Positions 42,101-54,438 of a DNA stretch of 64,000 nt are shown piece by piece. Source of the DNA: Gymnopilus junonius (taxonomy: Eukaryota; Basidiomycota; Agaricomycetes; Agaricales; Galerinaceae); assembly GCA_015501075.1 (NCBI GenBank), contig JADNYJ010000079.1, forward strand, positions 1 through 64,000, written 5' to 3'. Numbering within the stretch: the stretch's first letter is position 1; each line of letters begins with the position of its first letter. The notes beneath the pieces are model-generated. The model made no database searches. It had not been told where the DNA came from and saw only the letters and a list, made by a program, of their open reading frames with translations. A program made the translations under genes and the position numbers.

Positions 42101-44087
42101 CACACCACGCCCACCCACACCACGCCCACCCACACCGCCGCCCCCCACTCTCCGAAGACCACCTCAGAAAACTGCACGGCATGCGGAGGGACATCGTGCA
42201 CACCATCCGACAAGTCGTCGACGTGGTGTCCAAATACGCGGGCGGGGCGCTGCCGGAGCCGGCGAGAGGAAGGGTGAGGGGGTTTATTTTGAAGTTGCCG
42301 CAGCGGTGGGCGGTGGCTGCCGGCAGTGGCGGCGAGAGTTCGTCGGGTGTGGTTGGTGCCAGTGCCAGTGCCAGTGCTAGTGCCGGTGCCGGTGCCAGTG
42401 TCAGTGTCAGTGCCAGTGCGAGTTCGAGTGCTGTGGAGAGGGAGAGGGAGAGGGAGAGGGAGACGGTGGCTGCTGCTGCTAGTGGTGGTGGGGGCGGTGG
42501 GATTAGAAGACAGGGAGGGCAGAGGAGGGCGGCGGAGAGGAGGGAGAGGGGTGTTGATGGTGTGAGGTCGGGGCAGAGTTCGAGGGCGACGTCGCCTTGT
42601 GGTAGTCCCAGGGTCGCTCGTGCTTCTGCTTCTGCTTCTGCCTCTGCCTCTGCCTCTCTTTCAGCTTCTGCGTCTGGTTCTGGGAGGACAGACGCTGTTG
42701 GTGGTGGTGGTGGGCATGCTACGGCTTCTTCTTCTTCTCCTCAATCAATGACGACGACGACAACAACAGCTGAAGACGGTCAGATCCAGATGACGCATAG
42801 CGCGGCGCTGTTGGCGTCCCAGCGGATTTTGGTGCTGGCTACGGAGAGTTTGGATATGATGAGGAATGTGACGGGAGTCGTGAAGGACAGTTTGGATCGG
42901 GCTGAGGGGTGGGTTGTTTGATTCCTTTTCTAATTCTAATTCATTTTTTTTTCTTTCTATTTTTTGTTCTTTTTTCTCTTTTTCTTTCTCTGCGTGGTTA
43001 TCCTCCATTTGCCTCGCCATTATTTCTTGTGCCTTTTTATTGTTATTATTATATTTTCCCTCTCTTGTCCCTCACGTCGAACTTGATACTTGATGCTCAT
43101 CCCACCCCTTTTTTTTTCTTTTGTTTTAACAGATGGGTCAATCGGCTCAGAACGGTGGGCATCCAACGCGGTGCACATGAGGGTGAAGGAGGGGAAGAGT
43201 TCGTTATGGAGGACGGTCCTCCTCCTTTTTCGTTTGGCGGCGATCCGGAATTTGGACGGGGGGAGAGGCAACGTCAGCAGCAGCAGCAGCAGCTGTATCT
43301 GCGTCAGGACCAGTATCAGGACCAGGACCAGGAGCAACACCGCCGTAGGAGGTCTGGTAGCGTGCATAGCGTTATGAGCGTGGACACGTCCGTGTCTACT
43401 TCTGCCTCTGCCCCTGCGGCTGGGTATCAGTACCAACACCAGCACCAGCACCAGCACCAGTATCAGCACCAGTACCAGCGCCCCGATCACGAGCACGAGC
43501 ACGAGCACGAGACAGGCGGCTCGTTCTCTGTGTTTGCCTCCACCAGCGGCTCGGCCAACGCGTCGAGCACCACGCTTTCGTCTACTACTTCCGCGCTTTG
43601 GGGGAGCACCAGCACTGGTAGCGGTAGCGGCAGCGGCAGTATGAATGGGGTTGGGAATGGGGGGTATATGACGGCGACGAGCAGTAGTGTGCCTTCTACT
43701 CCGGGGATGGGGGGTGATGCGAGGATGGGGATGGGGCGGTATCACGGGCGCGGAGGTAGTGGGAGCAGTGGAAGTGGAGGAGGAGGGCAGCTGTTTGGAT
43801 TTGGAGCAGGCCCTGTGCATGACTTGAGTATCGATCGTGATGATGGTGCATCTGGGAAAGATCGGCTTCGGGGTCGGGGGCAGGGTATGCGTGAAGAGGA
43901 GGAGGAGGAAGATGTGTTTGAGCATGGTCCTGGTGATGAGGAGGGGATGTGGAGGAAAAGGAGGGATAGCGATGTGAGAAGTACAGGCAGGGTGGTCGTT
44001 GTCAATGGGGAGGAGGAGGAGGAGGAGGAGGAGGAGGAGGGTGAGGATGGGTTGAGAGGGGTGGGGAAGATGGATGTGGATGGGTGA
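39147..44087 (+). CDS. OPI1: Opi1-type transcriptional repressor of phospholipid synthesis
   Basis: Seven exons: 39147-39300, 39351-39622, 39723-39836, 39996-40425, 40656-40981, 41971-42908 and 43133-44087. All junctions agree in frame and the total is 1,062 residues, far longer than yeast Opi1 (404). The conserved Opi1 block is SRMSHLPLVESALRVYEQGK, then VVKYGAEMVESSVKTISRPV and NVNQLDEFACRQLDR. It continues at WQAVLLEAGGLSAALSEESM, YCLQWLQ, YATAHIDAQILILRDFTASL and RQVVDVVSKYAGGALPEPAR, with EGWVNRLRTVGI near the end. Opi1 represses inositol/choline-responsive genes and senses phosphatidic acid in yeast. Low-complexity inserts explain the length: acidic, Gln/Ala, Ser/Ala, His/Pro, Gln/His and a terminal poly-Glu run. 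Intron 5 is 989 nt. An ATG 54 bp upstream is also in frame. Confidence 0.88.
40982..41970 (+). other. 989-nt pyrimidine-rich intron 5 of the Opi1-type gene
   Basis: Donor gtgaga after CAG at 40981, acceptor ttcttgtag at 41970. It is very T/C-rich, with long T runs and TTTGG-type repeats. Long plus-strand frames inside it are Leu/Phe-rich artefacts. The length is close to the two large introns of the iron regulator. Confidence 0.85.
42086..42134 (+). repeat. 15-bp coding minisatellite (His-Ala-His-Pro)
   Basis: Three tandem units close to CACCACGCCCACCCA within exon 6 of the Opi1-type gene, encoding a His/Ala/Pro repeat. It follows a (TTC)n run coding for Ser. Confidence 0.75.
43425..43480 (+). 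repeat. Gln/His/Tyr coding repeat
   Basis: Tandem CAGCACCAG-like units in exon 7 of the Opi1-type gene, giving alternating Gln-His with Tyr. Part of the expanded C-terminal region. Confidence 0.7.
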
Positions 44088-45171
44088 AAGGGATTTATGT
44101 GACTGCGTCTTTTTTTTTTTCATTTCATTCTCTGTTTTAACACCGTGGTATGATACACGATATTGGCAAGCTTGGGCTTTGCGGCGTCTTGCTAGCGCTC
44201 TTGTTTAGCTGTTTTTTCTCTCTTCCTTTTTCCTTTCTTTCTTTGTCGTTTCTCATTTTCCGTTGAGCCTTGTTTGGTAGCTAGCCGGTCACGTCTCCTG
44301 CTCCATCGGGTATTGTTTCGTTTACTCTTAAAACAGGCTTTTGCATGCTTTTATGCTTTTACACTCCTTTTTTTTCGTATGTATGATTGGGTTTAGTTCA
44401 TGAAGTGACTTGTTACTGGGCGTTATTCAATGGTGGGATTTCCTCGGAAGAGTTTCAAGAGCTTTTGCATCTTTGATTTCGAGCACATACAACTTTAGTA
44501 AGAAGAGTTATCAAGTTATTACCATCTAATAACTCGCCTGCAACTTGCCCGCCAAAATGTGGCGCGGGAATAACTCATAACTCAATTTTCAGAGTTGAGG
44601 GTGAACGTCCAAGGTCATCTCCAGAAGCCACAAATTCCAGGGACCCATCCAGGCGGCATGTAAATTTTCCCCAAGGCTATAACACCCAATGACGCAAGGC
44701 AATCCCAAATATACTTGATAGAGACTCTCGTTCTTTGTCGAACTGAGAGCACTTTGGCTGTTGGACGGTGGATTGAGCTCTTAATAATATAGACAGAATA
44801 CATCCAAACAAGCTGGGGAGTTTTGGTTGTACCATTGAATCCCGAAAAAGGGCAGATCACACAAGTAGTTACATAGGAGTACAAGAGTATGAGGTAACAG
44901 AATTCCTGTGCCGATTTAATTGACTTGACTTCCAAAGGTTACTTTTTGGCACTTGCGGTTGTTGACCACAAATTCTGTTTCACCAAGTTAGTGGATTAAG
45001 GGCGAGGGAATACGCAAAAAAGCACAGAAAATAAACTTGAGGGAATTCTTCGTGATTATTGGGGTTGTCATTGGGTGACAGTCTGTGCGCTCTCATCGTC
45101 TGCCTTCAGCCCTATTTTTTTTCATTAATGATGTAGGAATAAGCAGTGGTAACTTTGGAAGATTCTGCACC
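44088..45171. other. Intergenic, nothing recognised
   Basis: Starts with T-rich 3' sequence of the Opi1-type gene. A minus frame at 44615-44935 has no motif. Confidence 0.35.
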
Positions 45172-46805
45172 ATGCCACCTGGCAGTGAAAAATACGAGGT
45201 TGTATGCATCAAGGCAGTCAATTCAAGTTGGTTGGAAAGTTCGTTCTTACGGTCTTGAACAGTTTATAACTTTTCATGCTCAGTCCTGAATTAAAACTCC
45301 GACAATCTCAGATTTTCTCTTAACTTGAATATCTAGCCTTACGGAAAGTCACCCATTGTCAAAGTCAGACGCTTAGCCGGTATTCCTGTTATTAGGGAGA
45401 AATTTGAGTTATCGGAGGGAAAACTAGTCGAATCTAGTTACCTCTTTGGTATGACGGATATCACGTGTTTTGATTCAGTTTCTCATCGTGGCCGCGACTG
45501 CTCGCCCCGAAATCCAAGTCTATGCCGAGTTCCCTCTCGTCGTGGAGCTTGACGGCGAGCTCAACCTTAACGCAGGAAAATGCCAGTGGGTCCAGTTCCT
45601 CGCCCTCCCACTCGAGCGCCTCCAAGTGCTCCGGTTCTCGTCCAGGCCGTACAAGTGGATCCGCTACGCAATCGGAATCATCGTTGGAGCCGAGGGCGAC
45701 CTTTCGTTCAGCACCAACTCGCTTGATAACGTGGACTACAACGCTGGCCTCCCAACCGATTCTGCCGTTTTATATTATCACACCAGCGATGAAGAGAAGC
45801 AAAGAATGTTCCCGGTCGACCCTAACATGACGCGCACAAATGTCACTTCCAGTGATGCCACCACTCGGAGGGCTCAATTTCGCTCCGACATTGCAGAGCG
45901 GGATGGTAACGAATGCGTTTTGTCACGGTTTCGGGGGGTGTACTGCGACGCCGTGCACCTCCTGGCCCACAGCAAAGGCGATACGGTATGTCACTCTTAC
46001 TCTCATTCTATCATCACTCACCATCGCAATGGCGGCAGTACATTTCGACATACACTCAGCATCGTAGTAGAGACCCAGCCGGTAGTGACCTTGTACAGGA
46101 CATCGACAGTGTCCGCAACGGCCTCTTTTTGAACAAGGTAGCTCACGTTGCGGTGGGTGAAGACGTTGCATTCTTACAGGTACATGTCGCTTGTACATAT
46201 GCTAACCTAATCGATGTCTGACACGCGTTCATAAGTAGACGCCGAACTTTGCTATGGACACGTCCGACGTCGACCCCACCGCACCACCAGAAGAGAAAAG
46301 GTGTACGGCACAACTCTTCGAACCCAGCGACCCTTTGTCTTTGTTTTTTGGTGGTGCGCCCCCTTCGGGTATTCCAATCCGGCTCTCTGATACTCCAGAC
46401 TGGCCCCCTGCGAGTCTCTTTGACGCCGTCTACGCTACCGCAGTCCTTCGCCATTTTGGGGCGCAGGAACTGAAAATTAAGGTCACCACGACTTGGAACG
46501 ACACTTTTTGCCCCGACGGGGTCATGAATCAGGCACATGCGGAGAAAAAGGCAAGGAATGATTCAGAAACCGCCAACTTGGATAAGGCACAGCAACAATC
46601 GCTGGCGCGTCAAGCACGCCTTAAAGCTCGCGCTGGCCGCGCTGTCCCCGACACTCTCGACATGCTCATGGTTCTTCCATATATCTTGGTGCCACCGAAC
46701 GAGTTACAGGCTACGTTGAGAAAAGCTGAGGAAAAGGCGTTGGCGGCGGAGCAGAGGCGTGTGCAGGAGAAAGTGAACAGTTGGAGCAGGCATGTCATCC
46801 CTTAG
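45172..46805 (+). CDS. HNH nuclease-domain protein
   Basis: Belongs to a family common in mushroom genomes. Exon 1 reads MPPGSEKYE, exon 2 PYGKSPIVKVRRLAGIPVIR then EKFELSEGKLVESSYLF. The main exon from about 45472 carries SSRPYKWIRYAIGIIVGAEG and YYHTSDEEKQRMFPVDPNM. The HNH domain follows: FRSDIAERDGNECVLSRFRG, CDAVHLLAHSKGD, then after an intron (about 45987-46039) DIDSVRNGLFLNKVAHVAVG and DVAFLQ, then TPNFAMDTSDVDP. The C-terminal part (LFDAVYATAVLRHFGAQ, DTLDMLMVLPYILVPPNE, a charged helix) is typical. TAG at 46803-46805. The join between exon 2 and the main exon is one base out or uses an unseen intron. Whether the nuclease is active and on what substrate is unknown. Confidence 0.82.
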
Positions 46806-48011
46806 CTGGCGCCCGCCCAATATTACTAGTGTACGAGTTCTGTATTTTATTTTCCGACTATGAATATTTGCCCTACCACTCGAGACTTTCAATTGTTTCC
46901 TGCTTTTGCCCGGATGTTTATGCATATACAGTTGTAGAATTTTGATCTTCACTTATGGGGAACCATGGAGCGGGTCAATTCATTGATCTCCGTAGCTGAC
47001 CTCACAGATTCGCGGCGCGCTACGCGTATAAATCTACGATCACGTGCTGGTAATTCTCTCCTAAACGCGTCAAATTTGAAATTTGAAAATTCATGTCAGT
47101 AAAATATTTTGGCCTCGTCAACTCCTCGTCTATCAATCGCATCAGGTCGAGATGGGAACGCGGGCATTTCGAGGCTGCGAGAGGTAGAAATTACACTGCG
47201 CAACCTATGTACGGTGAGCTAACGATTAATCCAATGGCCAACAAAAGCTCAATGGACTAGAGCTTGGCATATGTCGCCGGTACATGACTGGACCAAACTC
47301 GACTTGAAAAGTCGAAAATAACAAGGTCGGGGTGAGTCGGAAACCGAGTCCTCGTGGCCTGTCCATGTCATCAACCGTCCTTACCGCAAAACAATAGGCC
47401 GACTTGGTTCGTCATTGTCCAACACGTTCCTCAAGGTTTCTCCACTGTCCCATCTATCGGGAGGTGATTCGAAATGGCTCATGCGCTCAGCCTCCTTCCC
47501 CAGAGTTTATTACAAAAGCAAGCGAGTTATGTCAAGACAGACCCTCATACAATGGCTAGGATCAAAAAGGAAGGTATAGGTTTGACGGCCGAGCACACAA
47601 CGATACAAGAAATCCAATAAAGTGCGTCACATTATCAACTCCGATACCCCGAATTGAGTCTCTTCCTGAACCTGTGCTAGAAATAAGCGACCTCGCACCC
47701 ACCGGCATAACGCTGGATCAAGATAACGGCACAAGGGCGTAGCGCCCACAGCTCGTCCCCCCACTCCGTTCCCATGATCATGTCTGTAATGCTGTGCATC
47801 GGTTTTTTAAGCGCGATCTAATTAAGATTTCTTTCCACAGCAGACACGAACGTTACCCCGTCTTTCTCCCGTCCCTGTTGTCCTGAATCATAACCTCAGT
47901 ATAAGAGGCTCGAACGTCAAAGGAGCCAGAGATTATATCATCTTAGTCTGATCTCCTGCTCACCTCACTTCACTCCAACCTCACAACAGTACTGCGCTAC
48001 ACTTACTAATA
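46806..48011. other. Intergenic with calpain 2 promoter
   Basis: A TATAAG element near 47901 lies about 110 bp before the calpain 2 start. No gene recognised in the rest. Confidence 0.35.
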
Positions 48012-50785
48012 ATGGCGGCGACAGTGGTTAAAACCGTCGAAACGACCACCACCACAGCGCCCAACACGATTTCCTTCGTCAAGCAAGAGCCGGGCTTGCT
48101 CGTGACGAAGGAGCTGGAGAAGGCGATTGAGGAGTGCAAGAAGAAAGTTGAAAGGATTGCGAAGGACTGTCGGGCGAAGAATCGGAAATTTAGGTACGGC
48201 GTGCTCCCGAATCTTTATATCTTTGACTGCGCTCACTTTTTATTTCTTTGCGTTTTGTTTAGAGATATAGAGTTTGACTTGGAGAATGACAAGAATAGAT
48301 GCCTTTATGGTCTCTTTACTCAGACTGGAGAGAGCCATCAACCAGCGGACGTGCATCGCGTTACGCAGATATTCGATAATCCTCAGTTCTTCGTGGGAGG
48401 CGCTGCAAACTCTAATGATATCATCCAAGGCGCTCTGGGGGACTGCTGGTTCTTGTCAGCTTTGGCCACTGTATCGACTGCGCCTGGCCTAGTGGAAAAG
48501 TTCTGCGTAGCTGTAAGTCCTTATCTCTGCAGCCCAAGTATCATGAACTCACCGATCTCCAGCGCGACGAGCAAGTGGGCGTGTACGGATTCATCTTTTT
48601 CAGGGACAACTCATGGGTAACAGTGATCATTGACGAGTACGTCTATACTATACCCAAATTAAATTAAATCAATCAAAGGACTAACGGCCGATCTAACAGC
48701 ATGCTCTACACACGTGTTCCGAAATACGAGGAGCTCAAGTCAAGCGAACAGGAGCTGTATCACTTTGACAAGGATATCTACAATAAATCAGCGAGAAAAG
48801 GTGGCAAGTCGCTTTATTTCGCCAAGTCGGGCACGGCTGGAGAGACTTGGGTCCCCTTGATCGAGAAGGCGTACGCGAAGCTGCATGGAAATTACTCGCA
48901 TTTGGGTGCGGGGCAGGAGTGCGATGCGATCGAGGATTTGACTGGGTAAATACCATTTCTGCTATTTCTGGTTCTTGGAGTGCGTTCTGACATTATATGT
49001 GAATTTCCCAGGGGCGTTTCTACTGTGTTGCAGAGCAAGGTATCCATGATCCCTTTTTTATGGTCGTAGTGCTCATGTCATTTAATTAACTTTCGCGTCA
49101 GGATATCTTGGACCCGGATAGGTTCTGGAACGAAGAACTTGGACGGGCCAACAAAGACCGCGTTTTCGGATGCTCCTTCAACAGCCTGGATAGCACTCGA
49201 AGCGGCGTCTCAGACGCAAAGGTGCAAGGTCTCATAGGAAACCACGCTTATTCTGTCCTGCGCGCTGTAGAGTGCAAGGGAAAGAGATTCGTGGTCGTCC
49301 GCAACCCGTGGGGGAAATCCGAATGGACTGGCCGATGGTCGGATGGTTCGAAAGAATGGACGCATGAGTGGCTTGAAGCTCTGCCAGCCCTGGGTCATCA
49401 GTTTGGAGATGACGGCAAGTTCGTCATGGAGTGTATGTTTTTGCTTTTCCCTCTTCTTCATGTTGCGATATTTATCATTTTCTGTCGTCAGATTCTGACT
49501 GGCTGGAATGCTTTGCGCAGATTGATCGCACAATCTTGTTCGACGCAAGCTGGGTGATGTCTTCGCAGTGGCTTCAAGTTACTACGCAACCTCTGCCAGC
49601 TGCGTGGTCTTACGGAGACGTATCCTGTTTGTTACATTCCATGTTCCTCTTGCTTGACTGTCCTGAGTTGTTTCTTTCCTAGTCACCTTCACCGTTCCCG
49701 ACTCGACCGAGCGCTGTGATCGTTCTTTCACAATTGGGACACGCGCTATTATCGTGATGTGGCGGGACGAGCGACCTGGACATGGACTTCAGCTTGGTTA
49801 AAGAGGGCGAGACAGAACTAATCGCAGAATCGGCACATTCAGAGTTCTTCCTCAGAAGTGTACATTTGGAGACGGAATTAGAAGCTGGTACCTACATCGT
49901 CTATGTTCGTCTCGACCGCACGTTGGACAGGAATGAAGTAAGTTTTTGCCCGTTCCTGGATAAAGCATGATTATTTATTTGCATCGCAGAACAACGAATC
50001 TGTCGATGAATGGATGTTGAGAAAAATGTCTCGAATTATGACTGAACGATCAAAGAGCCAATCTATTGCCTCAAGTAAGGATACGTTTAGTCTTCCGATG
50101 ATCAATACTAATTGTCGATTGTAGACTTCAAAGCCGAGTAAGCATGCCTGGACTTCTCTTGACCTCACTACTCACTATTTTTAGGGACCATGCCAAGTAT
50201 CTTCCTACTTCGTTGGACACGTTGATCAAACAGGATCTGGAAGCGTATGAAAAGAAGAAAAAGGCAGAAGACTCCGTAAAAAAGACAGTCGTAGAGGAAA
50301 TCAATGAAGATGGAACCGTCACTACAACCACCACGACAACCACCACCGTCCAACGGGTAGTCGTCAGCAGCAAGAAAGTCACCGCCAAACCCGAAGCGGT
50401 GATCGACACCGCCTCTGAAAATCCCACCTCACCTTTGTTGGTCCCTTCGACTCTTGAAGCCCCCACGAAGAGTGAATCGTCAACGCCAGCGCGTCCGGAC
50501 TCTGCTTTAGATGTACCCAATGCGCCTGACAGTGGTAATACAAACCGAGCCACAAAGTCTTCAGGTCGGCAAGCACCCAGAGGTGCAGACGATGGTGGCA
50601 GCGATCCTACTGTTCCGGAGAAAGGTAAAGTCTTGGTTGATCATGATGACCCGAACTCGGTCTTCATTGGACTTCGGGTTTACACCAACAAGGATGTTCC
50701 CGCTGTTGTTGTTGGGCGACTAAAGACAGATTTGGAAGGCAAGGTCGACTCGTCCAAGCTGGACACGGATACAGAGACGTCCTAG
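48012..50785 (+). CDS. Calpain-like cysteine protease 2 (domain III frame-disrupted)
   Basis: Same architecture as calpain 1. N-terminus [17 protein letters not shown], helix [20 protein letters not shown], then [17 protein letters not shown]. The active site is complete: Cys in [16 protein letters not shown], His in [12 protein letters not shown], Asn in [13 protein letters not shown]. Then [15 protein letters not shown] and [20 protein letters not shown]. Domain III starts FTFTVP but shifts frame three times within about 110 nt (49690-49800) before resuming as [20 protein letters not shown] and [17 protein letters not shown]. The tail has [17 protein letters not shown], an acidic/Ser linker and the shared block [20 protein letters not shown], with TAG at 50783-50785. 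Probably an intracellular Cys protease if the shifts are assembly errors. Confidence 0.88.
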
Positions 50786-51145
50786 TTGCTTTTCTTGCAC
50801 CTCGTTGCCATTTGAAGTTATTGCTACTGCTGACATGTATCGATAATCCCCTCTCCAATTGTTGTATTTCATAGTCATATTTGCATGGACAACATTCTTT
50901 CTAGTCTTCCATAATAAACGCTACTCTGTATTTCGACTCCATTACCGATCCTGGTGGTTTTCATATCTTCCCAGCGGAGCGCCCAAACGCCCTTTTATGT
51001 TCGGAAAAAGCCAAACCCCAGATAGCTCTTTCCTATGGGAACCGAGTTACTTGCAGAAAATTTGTAATTACGCGCTTATCTTCTGCTCCTTTCTCCACTC
51101 GATCGCAACCTAACTTTTGATATCATTTTGCTTGAGGCGGTGTAT
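50786..51145. other. Spacer between tandem calpain genes
   Basis: 360 bp head-to-tail spacer that must hold the terminator of calpain 2 and promoter of calpain 3. Confidence 0.4.
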
Positions 51146-53850
51146 ATGTCGGTCTGGACATTTGTCATCTTGTGTGTATGTGTGGGCTTTTTCTTTGGAC
51201 GTCCCGGGGCGTCTCTTACCACTCTGCTTGTTATTGTCATACTCTCTCCGATTAAGCCTGCTTCAAACCTCCCTGCGCCAACTGAAGAGCCGCTTATAGA
51301 CAGTTTAATGGGCGAAACTGACCCTCAGGAGGAGCTTCGATCAGGCCCTGTTCTCCCTCTCGACGAAGCCAGCGAATCTGCTACCATCAGAGAACCTTGT
51401 TCTGATGAATCTGTGGCGGTGCCGGAGACCATCCCTCAGCATAACGGAACTCTAGTTGGCACTCGAGCTTTGGCTACAGCTTCCTTAGAGTCACCTAAAC
51501 CAGCTCTCGCAACTCAAATAAACCTACTAGTAACGGTAGAACTCGAAGAAGCCTTGGATCGATGCAGGGAGAAAGTGGGACGTATCTCCAAGGAATGTAG
51601 AAAAGACAATCGCAAATTTCGGTCAGTAAAATTCCCTCAGAATGATGGTGAATGGTTAGGCTCATGATCAATCTTAGCGATATCGAATTTGATCTCGAAA
51701 ACGACAGCAAAAGATGCTACTTCGGAATGGATCCAGATCCCAGTAAAAAGATACCAAATGTCAAGCGTGTAACCGAGATTTTTGAAAATCCCCAATTCTT
51801 CATAGACGGACCGGGCTCTAGCGATGTTGTGCAAGGAGCACTGGGTGATTGTTGGTTCTTATCTGCACTCTCGGCTCTTGCAACTTCGCCTGGAATGATT
51901 GAGAAAGTTTGCGTTGCGGTATGCATCAAGAGTATCATATCATTCATTACATCTGACATGTAGCCCAACGACAGAGGGACGAAGTCGTAGGTGTTTATGG
52001 CTTTGTCTTCTTCAGAGATAACCGCTGGGTAGATGTCATCATCGATGAGTTCGTAATTTATTTCGTTGCAATTCTCGACCTGACAAATTCTTGCTTGACA
52101 GTCAGTTGTTCTGGTCCCCTCCGAAGTATGAAGAACTTAAGAAAGAGGAACAAGAGTTGTATCATGAAGATAAAGACCTTTATAACAAATTGACTACCGG
52201 GAATGGGAAGGGATTACATTTTGCAAGGTCGGAAACGAATGGCGAGACCTGGGTCCCTTTGATCGAAAAGGCGTATGCAAAATTGCATGGTGATTACATG
52301 TCACTTGGCGGAGGATTAATGTTCGAAGGATTAGAGGATCTCTCTGGGTAAACATACTCCTTTCCATTTAACCCTATCAATGCTTACATTTTTCAGAGGC
52401 GTTTCGCAAATAACTTCCAGCTCTGTAAGTCAATTAATTCGCAATATTTATCTCCCTCCCTTTCCCGATACTTTTCGTAGGACATCCTTGATTCAGAGCG
52501 ATTTTGGAACGAGGAGCTCTCACATGCCAATGATAAAATGAATTTATTCGGTGTGTCGCTCCCTCGTCATGATACTGCTCGAAGAGGAGATTCCTCAACG
52601 GTCTTTGTACGCGGCCTTGTCGATAAGCATGCGTACAGCGTCCTCAGAGCGAAGGAATGTAAAGGCAAGCGATTCGTTGTTATACGCAACCCATGGGGTT
52701 CCTTCGAGTGGACTGGCCCGTGGTCCGATGGTTCAAAGGAGTGGACCCCGCAGTGGTATGACGTGCTGAAAGAATTGGATCACGTACTTGGTGACGATGG
52801 CGAATTCGTAATGGAATGTGAGTAGTACTCACAAGTATTCGCGGTTGTCCGCTTGGACTGATGGGCGCTTCTCAAAGATTCCGACTTCCTGGATACGTGG
52901 TGGCTTATCCAACATGTAACAATACCCGATTCAAGTTGGATAATGTCTTCTTATTGGTTACAAATGCCCACCAGACCAATGGACTATCCTTGGACTCGTG
53001 GAGAGGTTATCTGTAAGGTTCAAGTTCTTGTCTACTCTCTATAATACTAAGGGTTGACTGTGCAGTCAATTTCACACTTTCTAAGCCTTCCATGACGACA
53101 ATTGTCCTGTCACAGCTCGATAACAGGTACTTTTCAGACATTGATGGTCGTATGGTTCTTAGCCTCGATTTTGTCCTGTACAAAAGAGGGGAAACAGAGC
53201 CTCAGGGAGAATCATATACGACTGCACTTTGCCTGCGAAGTGTTACTTGCCATCTAGAACTTGACGCCGGAGAATACGTCGTTTATGTGCGTGATTTCAT
53301 TAATTATGACAAGAAATTGGTCTGAAGCTTTTTAACAGCCCCGAATTGATCGTTTTCAATCCAGAGAGATGGTGAGATGTATTTGAGATGTCGGCTACTC
53401 TAACAAGTTAGCTGATCTTCATCTTTCCCCGTTAGGGATATTTCATCGACGATAGTAAAGAATGGGACTATAGAAAATTGTCTCAGGTTCTAACTCAGAG
53501 GACTCAATCAAGGTCAATCGCAGCCAGTGAGGTGTTTTTCTGACAATATCTTCTGCAGTCCTAATCAATTTTACTCTTTCAGACTATAACATTGGGTAAA
53601 ATGATCTTTCATACAAGGGGTCAATACTAATTTGACTTGCAGACAAAAGCGCAAATTTATTTCGACCTCTTTGACGAGAGTAATTGAACAAGACTTGATT
53701 GCACCTACTAAAGATAAGGAGGTATATCCACATAGGACTCCCGAGGTAAACTTGGAAATCAAGACTGAAGAACTTCCATCGTCGGAATCTTCCAAAACGA
53801 TGGCAATTACAGGTGACGACGAAGACGACACGCCTACGTTTTTGGTCTAA
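51146..53850 (+). CDS. Calpain-like cysteine protease 3, with N-terminal membrane segment
   Basis: Tandem paralogue of calpain 2. From the ATG at 51146 the N-terminus is very hydrophobic (MSVWTFVILCVCVGFFFGRP, then SLTTLLVIVILSP), so a membrane anchor is likely; calpains 1 and 2 lack it. The helix LEEALDRCREKVGRISKECR leads to [17 protein letters not shown]. Active site complete: [41 protein letters not shown]. An insertion with HDTARRGDSSTVFV precedes the His region. Domain III is intact: FNFTLSKPSMTTIVLSQLDN, KRGETEPQG, LELDAGEYVVYV. The frame stops at TAA 53848-53850 right after a 5-T run; a one-base shift there opens GLKVYTKSNALVTVTGHLRT, the block conserved in calpains 1 and 2. About a dozen exons. 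Confidence 0.85.
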
Positions 53851-54438
53851 AAGTATACACAAAAAGTAATGCTCTCGTCACAGTAACTGGACATCTTAGG
53901 ACATGAAAACACGAACTAAAAAACCTTAAATTTATCTGCGCGGTGACAAAAATAGTCTCAAAATCAAAAAAATCAAACACAGTTGGTGTACGCGGTGCTT
54001 CAGGTGTGAGGTCATAAGGTATATTTCAAATGGTGTGGTCTACGCACTTGTGCTTCTTCCGTGTCGAAATCGAATCGGTGAACGGAATGCCAACGCGAAT
54101 TTCGGATTGAACTCGGATGCCGGCGATCTTGGCTTCCTATGTGTAAATAAACTGAATATTATTGGCTCCTGACGCAACGGCTCATCCGGCCGGGGATTTG
54201 GACGGCTCAACCAGAACCTAGGCACCGCGCGACGCTGCCACGACAAATATTTGATCCTTGGCTTTATAATGTACCATTCGTACGATATGAAGCCGTTCTT
54301 GGCTGCTATCGAGTTCCTTCCTTCGTCTTTCAAGACTGCCTGCGAGCGATCCCGATATCCTAGGTGGAATAACAGAGCTTCAGTTAAATCTGTTGGCGAA
54401 ACCTTTGCCCATCTACGATTCTTTCACGTGGATCGACA
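53851..54438. other. Intergenic
   Basis: The first 60 bases hold the out-of-frame C-terminal block of calpain 3. The rest is the presumed promoter of the next gene. Confidence 0.4.

Noticed and set aside
43020..44123. Minus-strand frame of 367 codons opposite the last Opi1 exon
   Set aside because: Antisense shadow of repetitive coding sequence (Leu/Val, Pro, Thr runs).
28967..53850. PalB/Rim13 pH-signalling calpain identity
   Set aside because: The order of domains and the N-terminal helix and C-terminal block do not resemble PalB as I know it, and no MIT-like start was seen. Left as calpain-like.
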